Source: Klebsormidium nitens (taxonomy: Eukaryota > Streptophyta > Klebsormidiophyceae > Klebsormidiales > Klebsormidiaceae). From it: a stretch of DNA of 64,000 bases. Shown one piece after another: positions 48,001 through 59,485 of the stretch. Location: the NCBI GenBank assembly GCA_000708835.1, contig DF237179.1:1-64000 (forward strand), given 5' to 3'. Position numbers and translations under genes: made by a program. The notes beneath the pieces were generated by a model. The model saw only the letters and a program-made list of their open reading frames with translations. It searched no databases and was not told the origin of the DNA. Numbering within the stretch: position 1 is the stretch's first letter; every line of letters begins with the position of its first letter.

Positions 48001-51000
48001 TGTCCGAGCGTCCAAATTACGCCCCCATCCGGCACCGTCCGACGGGGGGATCGCGTATCCTGCGAGGTCGCCTTCCAGCCGACCGCGTCTGATAGCACTC
48101 TTGCCTCGTATGAGGTCACCTGCGCGGTAACGAACGGGCACCGTTACCGCCTGCTGCTGTCGGGATCCGGACATAACCCCAAGGTCCGATTTGGGTTTCG
48201 GACGTACGACTTTGGACCATGCTTTCTGGCGGGCCCGGGTATTGCGCCGCGGTTAACGGTGCTGACGATCACGAACGGGGACGTGCAAGATATCAGTCTG
48301 GACCTGCTGTTTGAGAACACGCCGGATCTGGAGGTTTTCGCCAATCCCGCGGTGCTCTGTCCAGGTGACACTGTCTTTATTGGTTGCCTGCCCTGCTTCG
48401 CAAAGAATACTGGACAATTATATGGATTCTCATTGCTTATTCAATGTTGGAGCATTCCTTCCAAATCACTTGGCGGCTCTCCACCGCGTTCGTTTTTCAG
48501 GAGATCAGGAAGACCCTTCTCTGTAAGCTTTACCTAAAAAAGCTCGTGTCTTCTAAGAATGCTTACTCAGAAGTCTTTGAAGGTAGATGTGCACTATACT
48601 TTTGGATCAAACTTCGTTTTCGATGTGTTGCTTCCTATCTCTTTTCCAACGGTGACCTTCCCTTGTTTTCCTTACTCGATGGAATAAAATCGGTAAGCAG
48701 AATGCACATTTGAGTGTCCTCTAAATGCAGATGTCCCGCGAACTCCTTCTCCAGGAAGCAGACAATCATCAAGGTCAGTCGAAAGTGTGGTCAAAAGTAC
48801 TGCAAACGCACGCATACCAGGGTAATTTTGTGCTTTGTGCCCAATTATCTCCTTCTCTCGCTGCAGGCGACTCCCAAGACGTGCGCATTCTATTCCACCC
48901 GACCGCCGCCGTCGTCTACCGGGAGGTCCTCCGCTTCCAGATCAACGGCCTCTCCGTGATCCCCGTCGTCATCAACGGCGAGGGAACGCCGCTCAAGATC
49001 GAGCTGGCCGACCCGAAGCAAAGCAACATCAGCTTCGGTTCCATCCGGTTGGGTCAGCAGGCGACCCGCATGGTCAAGCTCCTTAACCGCAGCAAACTGC
49101 CGCTAACCCTCTCCTTCGAGCCGTCCGCGGCCGCGCTCGCGGGTCTGGGGGTTTCGTGCGCGCCGCCGAAGGGGGTTTACCTGCGGCCGCGTGACGCGGC
49201 TGCGTTCGAGCTGCAGTACAAGCCGGGCGCGCGGCACCAGCTGTTCACGGAAAACCTCTCGGTAGAAGTTGCCGGGGTTAACAAAACCCTGCTCACGATG
49301 ACCGGGGCGTGTCTCGGGGTCGAGGTGAAACTCGCGAGCGACAACGTTCCGTTTGGGTCGGTGGTTTTGGGCGCCCGGTTAGTGAAACGGGTGCAGTTAG
49401 AGAACACAGGGGACGTCGGAACCCGGTTCGTTTGGGAAACCTCTCGACTGGGTCAGAACTTTAGCATCGACCCGGTAGAAGGGTTTTTGGCGCCGGGTCA
49501 AGATTGTAAAGTTGAGGTCGCGTTCCACCCGACGCGGCTGAGCGCCGACGCGCGCGCGGACGGCGTCGAGTGCCGCGTAGAAGGGTTTGGGGTTTTGCGG
49601 ATGGCGCTCACGGGGACGTGCGTCGCGGCGGCCGCGCAGGACGCGCCGGTGGCCTTCGTGTCGCCCGCGCGCAGCGCGCAGACGAAGAGGGTCAAAGTGA
49701 CGAACAACTCGAGCGAGGATTGGCACATTCGACCGGCGATTCAGAACGAGTACTGGACGGGCGGCGAGGTTTTGGAGGTTTTGGCCGGCCGCGACGCCGA
49801 CTACGCGCTGACGTATCGCCCCATGACGATGACGAAAGACGGGGGGCCGCTGCACGAAGGGTCGGTGTTCTTCCCCCGCCCGGACGGGACCGCGCTGTTG
49901 GTTAAGCTAACTGGGCAGGCTAACCCCCCCGCCGCGGCCGGGGAATCGAGCTTCGAAGTGAAGGCGAAAACGGGGTTCAAGGCAGCGGTTATGGTGTCAA
50001 ACTGGCTGAACAAGTCGCAGCGATTCAGGGCGGTCTTAGAGGTGGAAAAGGGCGACCGGTCGGTAACACTAACCGGGCCGGACCTGATCGACGTGCCTGG
50101 GTTAGCGTCCCGAGAGTTCAAGCTCCGGTTCTATTCCTACAAGGCTGGTAGCATTTGCGCGAAAGCGACGTTTGTGAACGAGGACACGGGCGAATTTTTG
50201 TATCATGATCTGCGCTTCGAGGTCGCCCCCCCGGGCGTCGTGGAGCGGTTTACGCTAGAGTGCCCGGTTCGGCAGCAGGCAGTCCAACTGGTGCGGATCC
50301 AGAACCCTCTAGATGTTCCCGTGGTTATCACCGGAAAGTGCGTGACGGGAGACGGGAAGCCGGTTCCGCAGGTGGCGGTTCCGGCGAGCACGGAACTCAA
50401 ACCCAAAGCGGAAACGGCGATCGAAGTGCTGTACAAGCCGCTCCTCGCAGAGAGCGCGACGTGTCAGCTCGTCATGCAATCGGAGCAGCTGGGGGCATAC
50501 GTATACGATCTGAACCTCAAGAGCTCCCCGGCTCTGCCCGAGAACCCCCTCTCGTTCAGCGCGCCGCTAGGCGGGCGCCAGACGCAACTTTTCCGGTTCC
50601 GCCACTACCTTCCGGCCAAGGCCACCTTCGCCTGCTCGCTGGAGAACGGAACGGCGACCGGGTTCGAGGTGACGTCAGCCACCGTCAGCGCGGCCGCGGC
50701 CGCGGGGCCCGACGGAATGGAGGTCGAGGTGGAAGTCGCATTCGAGCCGGTTATGGTGGGCGACCAAATACGTGACTGCCTGCTTGTGCGGTCGCCGGAA
50801 GCGGGCGACTACGTGTGCACAGTGACGGGGCGCGCGCTTCCGCCGGCGCCGCAGGGTCCGTTCACCGTCAAAGAGAAGGGCAGCGGAATTCCGTTCAAAA
50901 ACATCTTCTCCAAGCCCGTCCCATTCACGTACGTTGTCGACAATCCGGCTTTTGTTGTGTCTAAGGGAGAGACGATTCCGGCCAAGAAGGGGGTTTCGTT

Positions 51001-51106
51001 ATCGGTCACGTTCAAAGCGCAGCCGGATACCGCGCGGAACGGAAAGTTGTTAGTGACGTGCGCAGAGACGTCAACGCCCTGGGTGTTCTATTTGCAAGGC
51101 GCTTAG
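27042..51106 (+). CDS. HYDIN: HYDIN: giant axonemal central-pair protein with many ASH/MSP-like domains
   Basis: Nineteen exons, about 5,041 aa: 27042-27188, 27577-27696, 28165-28287, 28558-28813, 29033-29097, 29662-29864, 30519-31143, 31647-31880, 32189-32350, 32767-32934, 33264-34010, 34645-37075, 37661-40599, 41435-41779, 42259-44478, 45107-45280, 45701-47175, 47914-48364 and 48867-51106. All junction phases agree. HYDIN is a C2 projection protein of the ciliary central apparatus, needed for normal beating. Recognised by the N-terminal signature FQPFPPEIRFHNY...LRNNDK, YDTGE, many ASH repeats (FG.V..G then P..G.I.PG...V.V.F.P), a central adenylate-kinase-like insert (about residues 2145-2400) and the C-terminal IPFKNIF...VDNPAFVV. 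The length is close to vertebrate HYDIN. Oddities: a 1-nt frameshift in poly-G in exon 15, and loss of the P-loop lysine. ATG 27042 is the first in frame; an earlier 5' exon cannot be excluded. Confidence 0.93.
29611..29644 (+). repeat. 17-bp tandem duplication before HYDIN exon 6
   Basis: Two perfect copies of GATCTATCCGGTCAAAC, followed by a partial third GATC, end 17 bp upstream of the exon 6 acceptor. It sits where a branch point and pyrimidine tract are expected, so it could duplicate a splicing signal (inference). Confidence 0.9.
29910..29993 (+). repeat. Duplicate of HYDIN exon 6 end plus donor site inside intron 6
   Basis: The segment repeats the end of exon 6 (about 29782-29865) at a constant offset of 128 bp. 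The copied frame stays open for 27 codons and aligns without gaps: RFQPLRAKLLQGFLKVAYDT against SFHPPGAELYQGLLEVAYDT, followed by GKCIVTR against GECTVTR. Both end in ACCAG followed by GT. A TGA lies just upstream in the copy, and the copy's phase does not fit as an extra exon between exons 6 and 7. A decayed partial exon duplication is most likely. Confidence 0.85.
42567..42602 (+). other. HYDIN: Frameshift in poly-G tracts of HYDIN exon 15
   Basis: The frame from exon start 42259 reaches a stop at 42625-42627, while the downstream frame continues strongly HYDIN-like from VIEVRFNKDKT to 44478. A run of seven Gs (42567-42573) and one of ten (42593-42602) lie between. One additional G in the first run would give a Lys/Gly-rich linker (GEKQGKNKGGGTPEPDG) joining the two halves. 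Either an assembly or sequencing error or a real allele-disrupting deletion. Confidence 0.8.
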
Positions 51107-53646
51107 ATGGTCCAAAGGTCAACTCGACTTTCCGCGCTCCTGCGTTTCTGGCCATAGATGTAACTTATGTTAGGACTGAGTACGTGCTCTAATCTAGGAT
51201 ATAAACAGGCTTAAAAGCATAGGAGCTTGTATCGTAGCTTTAGATATTGACGGTATCTTCACTTGAGATACAGCTAGTCAGCGATCCTATTCAAACCTTT
51301 GGGCTTCAATGCGGACGGTACGTGCGGCGACAGCTGGTGACTTATTCTTTCATCGGACATGTGACTCGAACAGCTGTCAACACAGACGACTGGCAATGAA
51401 GCCTGTCCGTTAATTTAGAAAATCAGGAAGTTGCTACGCCAGTGAGACCTCGCACGTCAAAATCTGCTTGAGAAGATATGAAGCGCACATCGAAAGCCGG
51501 ATCTTCGCGTATGGAGTGACACATGTAAAGCTCCACCATGAAAGACATCAGCGCTTGCACTTTTATGTACAATATGCTTGAGCCCGCCTCAAGTTACCCA
51601 TGAGGTTTATTTAAGTACATGGAAATGCTTATCACATCATCAAGCTATGAATCCGAACAATCCTTCACGGCAAGTCTGAGATAAGATTGCTGGGCTGTAT
51701 GAGCCCTTATTTGGAAGCTCTTGAAGTATGTCAGCAGATCTCTCAGCGACCAAATTGCCATGCGATTCTTGCCGGCCTGCCATTAATGAGGCAAAAGTAA
51801 CACCAGTGTGCCCAGGGCCGCGGCAGATTATAAAGTCTAGCCCCTGCCAATGGAATGATCCACACATGCTCCCAACTCGATTCTCAAAGAAAATCCTCCG
51901 AAAGTTTTCTTAGTTGAGATAGTCCACTCTTGCAGTAAGTTGCCGGAGAGACCTCAAGTAGATACTAATTCAATTTTAAACATTTTCGGATTTGATTGGC
52001 GAGATGTCTTGATGCTCCATTTTTAATCGATGACAGAGGCGAGAGTTGCGCTGTATAAAGGATGTGCGGCATTTCATGTCTGGAATATAGAACAACCAAG
52101 CTGGAAAGCTGGCGAATGGAGCGCAGCGCAAACATAACATACGAGCCTTCAATTCCATGTCAGTGAACCTTTGACCAATTCGTCCTGACTACGAGATCTG
52201 GCCCAAAAGAACTGCTTCGACGGCATTACGTCATCGCGAAATAGGATCAAGAGACTAGCGCAATTAAAGCTTGCCACATCGCTTGCTTGAATCATCTTGC
52301 TGTGCCGCTGAATCAGCGGCTCTGCCACGGCGGCCGGCTGAGAGTGTGTTATGTATGTGCATATATTTTGTGCATATGAGCACAATTGCGAAGTCGTGTG
52401 CATATTCAAACGGTGGCGAGCGCCAGGCAGGTCGCCAGCAGGTCGCCAAGAAATCCTGATATGATGACGTCAGCAAACTTTATGCAACAAGTACACAAGT
52501 ACCTATACTAGAGTCTCGTCCACTCGTCCACGGTTGGCAGAAATCCCCTCTCGGGACTCGGGCCCCTCGCGGTCCGACGGCGAGCTCAGTCCAAGATTGG
52601 TAGGTCAACAAAATCATTTCAATTGGACAACCACTCAACCACTGACACATTGAGACCATTAGACTATCTGAGATCGGGATTGGATCCCTCAGATCCTTGC
52701 GCACGTAGGTAGTTAAAATGTACATGTATGAAATGCATATGTTATCAAAATGCTCACACTAATTCAAGCCCCATTCAAGCGGTGGCAATTTTGGGCCCCG
52801 GATGCCAGATTCCTGGCCCATCCTCAGTGGCCCCAAGAATCCGAGAATGCCGATGCCAAGATACCAAGATTCCGGTTCTCATATTCCACTGAGCCGAGCA
52901 TTTTCAGCCGCAACATAAAGCTGATTATCACCGTCTCACTCAGTGTATTTTTGCATTGATCACATTCTGAATGTGACAATTGGGAAGTTGGCAGAAAAAA
53001 CGAGTGAAACTTGAAATACGGAGAGAAAAACAGTGTGGCACTGGTGCCATTCAATCAAGAACGATTATGCGATGAGGCGATGACCGCGGCAATGACGCTT
53101 TAGTAAATCTGTTTTTGCTGAGTCAAGCACTCGTCATATAAGCAACTGAGCAGGTTGGGCATTTGAGTCAATAGACATACGTATCCGGCCTGATCTAAGT
53201 AGCTCTGAATGACAACAGGCTGGTCACCCGATCAAACAATCGCATCATTGCTACAGGGTCTGGTCAACCTGAAAAGTGGCAACGAGTCGGATGCTTCGGG
53301 CCTTAGCTTTAACGGGACGTTTGAATATAGCGTCATGATCTGCCCCGTAGCATTTAGAATGTGGCGCGCTTGCGCCTGAGTGGCACGTAAGCATTGGCAC
53401 AGCGGCGCCGCATCGGAGATTTATAAGGTCATAAGGTGGGCCGACGTAGAGTCACCAACTACCAGTAGTCCAACTTATAAGTCTGGTTCATGCTTAAGTC
53501 ATCAAGTCATGTTCTCGTCTTATAATGTTACCATATTACGACGGTTCATTACATTCATTTAATCAATCGAAAATCAATTGTTGAAACCTGAACAACCGAG
53601 TCTCCAAAGCTCCAAGCCATAAGTTTTATATGCTGAGATGCTGAGC
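51107..53646. other. Gene-poor region downstream of HYDIN
   Basis: Contains the HYDIN 3' UTR and then about 2.5 kb with no supported gene. Scattered TACCTA/TAGGTA words occur near 52500 and 52707. Frames present are short and without motifs. Confidence 0.5.
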
Positions 53647-53794
53647 TGACGTAAGCGTGACGTCAGCCTCTTTGTCGGCGACCACTGCCGACCGGGCAAA
53701 CTCATACGCGCGAGAGTGACGTCGGATATGTGCACGGCGACGTCATTTCTGAGCACTCTCTGCACAAATGTGACGAGGTCGTGCTCATATAAGA
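53647..53794 (+). promoter_or_regulatory. Clustered TGACG (as-1/CRE-like) sites followed by a TATA box
   Basis: TGACG occurs at 53647, 53658, 53717 and 53771, and inverted (CGTCA) at 53661 and 53741. The first two, TGACGTAAGCGTGACGTCA, are spaced 11 bp apart, close to the 12-bp spacing of the plant as-1 element bound by TGA bZIP factors. A TATA-like TCATATAAGA follows at 53785-53794. This looks like a stress- or hormone-responsive promoter reading to the right, but no convincing coding sequence follows before 55159. Confidence 0.45.
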
Positions 53795-55158
53795 CGTGGG
53801 CTGCTCATGTGCTCAAATAATCCGCACGCAAAGAGTTTATACTGCGGCCGGCTGCATGGGGCCGGCTGGCTGGATGACGGTTGGTTGAGTCCTTAAACCC
53901 TCCATAAACTTTCGTGGGCTAGATCGGGCGCATGGCGGCGTCACCCGGGCCGTGACTCGTGGGCGGCGCGGCGCGTGGCGCCGGGCCGCCCGCCGCCCGG
54001 CCCTCGGAAGTCGTCGGCAGCTCGGCCGCTTCGTTAAGAGCACCGTACGAACACGGTGGCTGGTCTACCCACCGGTCGACGGCCGTACGGTCGCGTTAGT
54101 CCGGCAGGACTCACCGGCCCCGGTGCTTTGGTTGCAAAAGCGCCCGCATGGAAAGTCAACCGACCATGTTTGTCACGACAATTCGGTCTGACCTGGTCTG
54201 TCAAATACTGAAAGTTGACCGGGATGCTGAACCGACCAAGATTCGCTTAGTGATCACCGTAAACGTCGTCACCGTTATGCGCCGACGGCAGACGGTGGGT
54301 GTGACGGTGACCCTTCATGCGCATGCATGATTGAGCGCTGAGTCAGCCGTCACCTGCTTGAAGGCACTCTGATTGGCTACGGGGTTGGAATCTGGGGCTC
54401 ATCCAGAGTGTGGGCCGTGTTATGAGTACCTACCGTAATCGGACACCAAGACCACACCAAGAAGTAGGTAGGTACTGAGTCCTGACACTCCTCAAAATCC
54501 TACAAAGCTTATCGACTGGATTGATTGGATCGATTGGAGTACCTACGCGGTTTCCAGAACGCTGCATAGCACAGCTCTCCGCCATGTGGCAAGTGTCGCA
54601 GCGTCCTTCATGTTCACAAAATATCCGCAGTTGATTCAGGGAAGTGCCCGGGTCAAAACTAGGGCCACCTGAGCTGGTGACAGAACGGCGAGGGCGAACT
54701 GAGGCAGATAAGGGAAGTGCCCGGGGGGAATATTCGAGAAGTACTCCTCTTGCTTGCGGCTGATGACACCAGGAAGCATGCAGAAAACATGCAGCCAGTC
54801 TCAATTTAACCTACAATCACCTAGGGTAGTGGACAACTCTGAAAATGTGGTGTTTAGTGTTCACATCATCCGACACCGCCTCTGTTTGTGTGTAGGTACG
54901 TGAGAGCGATACTTCGATACGAAAGCCCTTCATGGCCTGTTGATGCTCTCCTAGACTGCGTCCTTGCTCTACTTATCGTCTGTCTCTCCAAAGCCCAGGA
55001 GTAAATGCTCAACACTCCAGCTGCACACTCAGCTGCTGCGAAAAATTCTGCTTACCAGAAGCGGGCGACAAGCTTTTTCGCGAAACCGCAAATTGAGCTG
55101 AAAGTAACGTCCAAAAATTCAGTCGCAGCCTTCCAAAGAGCAAAGAAAGCGGAGCAAC
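53795..55158. other. Spacer upstream of the cysteine-rich gene
   Basis: Starts with a very GC-rich patch (53930-54040). Several TACCTACC/GGTAGGTA words occur (54428, 54467, 54539, 54893). A frame at 53952-54191 is Arg-rich and probably a by-product of base composition. It also holds the promoter and 5' UTR of the gene at 55159; no obvious TATA box. Confidence 0.45.
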
Positions 55159-58100
55159 ATGGCGCTGCAGGGGCGAAACTCAATGGTGCCTCTTCTCCTC
55201 ATGATCGTGGCGACCTTCTTACTGGTTCCCACAGCTGAAGCGGCATCCGCTGGTCGCCGCTTGCTTGCGGGTGAGTTCTCTGCTTCCAAGTACTGGCATT
55301 TTTATCTATGTGCTTTGCTTCTGCTTTGACGAATATGTTCGTGAAGTTCTCCGGCCATTGGCCTCCTCTATGCAGAGAGTAAAGTGAAAATGCGGCCTTT
55401 CAATAGAGGCAGCTGAGCGCTAGCTCGTGCTTCAAGTTGGTACCACATTTGCCATCACTTTGGAAAAAGCATCTACTTTTTTGTGAACCGGCAATCAAAG
55501 TGAGAGGGTTCTCTCTCCATGTCTCCCTGTACACAAGCTTTGAAAGTTCTAAAAGAATGAGAGCAAACTGTGCTAAAAGCCCGCAACTTGCTAGTACTGT
55601 AACTAAACCCCCCTGGGTGTTTACAGTATATCAAACCCAACCCCGCAGGCCTGACATGTTAGTAACTTTTGTGAAGAATCTCTCCAGACACGGGTCCTTT
55701 TAGCATGTCATGTTATCTTCTATGTAGAGCATGTGAAAACGTCCATTGTAATGCAGCTTCCTCTAAAACAAGTTGCTTGAAGGGGGGGACTGGTTTTAAG
55801 TGTTGCCTTGTTGCCTTTGATTGTTTGCTTGAGGCCAGATTGTTATGAGAGGTTTGCGAACCAGAGAAACCGGGTTTTGTGACTGGCTATCGCATGTCAG
55901 TAAGAATGTGTTGAGCGAAGAGCGGCTAGATAGACAACCCTGTTGGGGATTGAGGGGCTGAGGTCTGTTATGAAGATACTTCATAGAGAGTTAGCCAAAG
56001 CAATCACCTTTTCAAGGATTTCTCCAGGTTTTTGAAATCAGCGAAACCACTCAAAAGATTTGCATTAAAGCTGGGCTATAGCTGACCCCCAAGAACTGGT
56101 TCCTTTCAGAACCTCCCATGTCCACTCCACCAGTCGTGCAGTCTTGCAATTTGCTCAGCTTATAACCTAGATCACAAAATGACATCAGAGACTGTTCTTT
56201 GCAGACCAAGGCGTGTGCGGAAGCGGTCCAGCCCAGTACTTCCCCAACCGCTGCTACTTCAACAGTGACCCTCAGGTACGTGCCAAAAACCTCTGCGTTA
56301 AGGATGGCATGGGGGGCTTGACGCCAACTTTGAGACCTGCCCCAAAGTCTTCCCCTTTCCGGTTTCTTCTGTTTTGATTGCATTGTCACAAACAGTGGCA
56401 AATAAACGCGTGGGGTGTCATTGCATGCCCCAAGTTGTGGTGTGGACTGCCTCCTCCGGTATGCTAAAATTTGTTTTTTTAGAAGCAGGCTCCTTTTGCA
56501 TGTCCACGTGGCGTGTCATAGGACCTGGTTCTGGCAATTCTCCTCATCTTCAAGCTTTGGAAATCCGCTGGGTTGCTTCTTGCTCATGACACTCTCCCCC
56601 ATCCAGCTTTACAATAGTGACACTCTTCCAGCTTTACGATACTTTCGAGGAATTCAGACAGGATTCAGATATAAAAGAAGAGCGCTGGTGCATGTGTTTG
56701 TTCCTGAACAAAACTACCTCCTTCGGTCTTTCTTGCCTCATACAGCAAGGATTGCTTCAGAGGTTGTAACGCATGTAGTCTGCCCGTAAAGGTGAACGCA
56801 TCAAAGTTTCCCTTGAAAACGAGCACTCCAGAGCTTTATGCTGACGCTTTCGAAATGACAGAATCAAGAGGCTCTTTTTCGAGTCAAAGCGAAGCATGCG
56901 GTCTTCTGCAACCTGTCATGAGCAAGTGACTGTGAGACCGACTTCTTCTTTAATTGAGCGGAGCCGAGAACTGAATCACGGAACTCCAGAGTAACGTTCT
57001 ACGCCATTCGTGCAGGGGCGTTACGTCTGCTGCGACAACCAGGGCTGCGACGGCTTCAACCCGCCGGGCAACTTCTTTCCCCACTGCAAGAACGCCGGGT
57101 TCGTTCCGTCTGCTTTTGGGGTCGGCGCCCCTTCAGGTAAGCCAGTTCTTTAGCAGCTTCGATATTTATTTTGGGTTGCGGTTATGTCGAGCTGGTTCTT
57201 GCCCATAGGGTTTGTTTGGGGGTCTAGGTTGAGTACGTGTGCGGAGCATGTTACCTCTTGATCACAGGTTTTGGTTTGTCTTGACCCGGGGAATTGGTCT
57301 GCCTCAACATCGCCTATTTTCACATGAGAGGCAGTTTTTTCCTTCTACCATTGTGGCGCATGCGACCAATGTGCAGTCAAATTCCATCTGGTAAACTAAA
57401 CGAGCCAGGGCTTCTTAGAAGCAAGGAAAAGGACCTCAGCAGATTCGAAAATGGAAAGGGGAACGACTGACCCCATCAAGTAGTACGGCGAGGTATCTGA
57501 GTGTCAGCGCCTACTCTGGGACCGGCAGGGTCCAGATTCCTGCAAGTTCTCTTTGAAGTGGTTTTTCATCATCGTTGAAGTCCTCGCAATATACAGAAGT
57601 AATAGAAGCTGCAGGCAGCCGCGCTTAAAATAAACTTAAGAGCTACGATATAAGGTCACCGCATCGGGAGGGGAGAGTCACACTTGACAAGGTAGTTTCT
57701 TGCTTCTGAATAGGTAAGGCCGCACGCGGAGCAGGCAAAAATATGGAGTTGACGATTGCCTTGTGACTGTAGTCATGGCTTGTTTTCTCCTCCGCTCACT
57801 GTTATCCTCGAGCATATCAAACTTCACCGTTGTGCACAGCGCCAAACATGGCCGTTTTGGAGAACAAGTCGTGCTTAACCCGGTTCGCTTGCTTAAAGCC
57901 ACCACTCTACTTCCTGCGAGCGCGTGCCCCGCTTTCGACGGGCGTGCCACCAACAGTCTCAAGTCAATCCTAACAGCTTACGAATCTTCGACGGCCGAAC
58001 AAAGCACTAGCTAAACGCGTTGGGCCCAGCTCTTATCGTCGAATTCTCACTGACACCCCGATGCTCAAACGCTTGCAGCAATCACGGTGGTTCCAGCGTT

Positions 58101-58254
58101 CGTCCCGTGCCCCGCCGTCAACGGCGTCCCGACCAACAGCTGCTTCAACCAGGCGGGCACGCAGCACGTGTGCTGCATTAACCCCGACTCGTGCGGCGCC
58201 TTGGCTGCGAACGGCAACCCGACGTGCGCGGCTGGCAATTACTACGTTTTCTGA
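55159..58254 (+). CDS. Secreted 12-cysteine protein made of two 6-Cys modules
   Basis: Four exons: 55159-55270, 56205-56275, 57016-57136 and 58079-58254, giving 159 aa (intron phases 1, 0, 1). Residues 1-28 are a signal peptide (MVPLLLMIVATFLLVPTAEA). The mature part has two modules with the same cysteine order C-C-CC-C-C. Module 1 (exons 2-3) spaces them 11, 11, 4 and 12; module 2 (exon 4) 10, 9, 5 and 10. Matching cores are RYVCCDNQGCDG and QHVCCINPDSCG. The modules are joined by a small, glycine/alanine-containing linker. All cysteines are paired within a module in principle (six each), suggesting disulfide-stabilised extracellular domains, perhaps cell-wall or defence related. I do not recognise the family. 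Introns are 740-942 bp, longer than the exons. Confidence 0.82.
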
Positions 58255-59485
58255 GTCTGCGGCGGCGCAGTGTCAATGTTAGCAAGTTGGAGAGCGAGTC
58301 AGAGAGTCAGTGAGTGAGTGAGTTGACCTCTGAAAGTTGAGAGTTAGGAAATGGGTTTGAGGATGGAAGTTGCGGTCGGGTAATATGGCAGAGGGGTTCG
58401 TCAAGGATGTACGAAACGCAATGTAGGCTCACCACCCCCATCCAAACAAAATAAGTTTTGTAGTAACGGTGTTTTTAGTTCTCGATTCTGATGTGGAGGG
58501 CCATACCCACGTATGTAGAGGTCGCGACGAGGCAATATAACTTGCTTGAGACAGTTCTCGATAATGTACATATGCGGAATCTGCAAGGTAGGATGCTAAG
58601 ATTTGAAGTGCCGGTCGGGCTGAGAGAAACCTGAGCTAGGGACGCTGAAACATTCTCGTTTCGCTTTTTATCACTGTTATTAACGTCACAACTAATCTAG
58701 ACGATCGCGTTGTGCCGGCGCACAAATCAATGCTGGCGCACAAATCAACGATTGTACAACTGAGCCATGGTCGGCCAATTAGCCTGGTTGCTAGTTTCAC
58801 GGCCTGTAGATGAGCCCATGCATCGCGGCAATTGCGTGCATATTAAAGCTGCCATGCGCAACTGGCACCAATATGATGGCACTACGCGTACGCATGGCGA
58901 ACTTAGCTTGGCCGTACATGCCGGCACGTGAGGCGGGCCATCAGGGGTATATGAGAGCCGCGCTCCTGCATGTCCGGCATGCTAGTAATGGATAATATCG
59001 GACAATGTACTGCACATGATGCTGCTGCCTTTTCGTCTCATCAAATCGTAGCTGTATGTTCGATCATACCCTTTGGTCGCTGCCCGCGGGCCAGTGACTC
59101 TTAAGTTCTGGCAGACAAATTGCTCCGCCAAGTCAGCCGCACTCAAGCTAGCTCATGTTAAAAGTTGTCAGCACTTCGCTCAAGCGATTAGCGCACAGCT
59201 ATCGCACATGACGTTAGCACGTGCGCGAGGACTAGCACACATGCTTCACAAGTCGCAGGTGGTGGATGCTTGCAATTGAGACGCGCGTGTATATTCTGCT
59301 TGGAACCGAATCGTATCGATGTGTGTTACTATACTTGCTTGCTGTCGTACGATGAGCGAAATTGGGAACTATTATAACTGTCACTATCTACAGCAACATA
59401 GCTCTACGTTTTCGACCAGAACTCTCGAACGACAAAACGCGTACGTTGGGCAGCGAGTGTCAAAATGTCAAAACTGGCTCGGTGC
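58255..59485. other. Intergenic region between convergent genes
   Basis: About 1.2 kb. A small direct repeat, GGCGCACAAATCAA, occurs twice around 58718-58748. Nothing else recognised. Confidence 0.5.

Noticed and set aside
53952-54191. Arg-rich frame downstream of the TGACG cluster
   Set aside because: Explained by very high local GC; no methionine start in good context and no domain.
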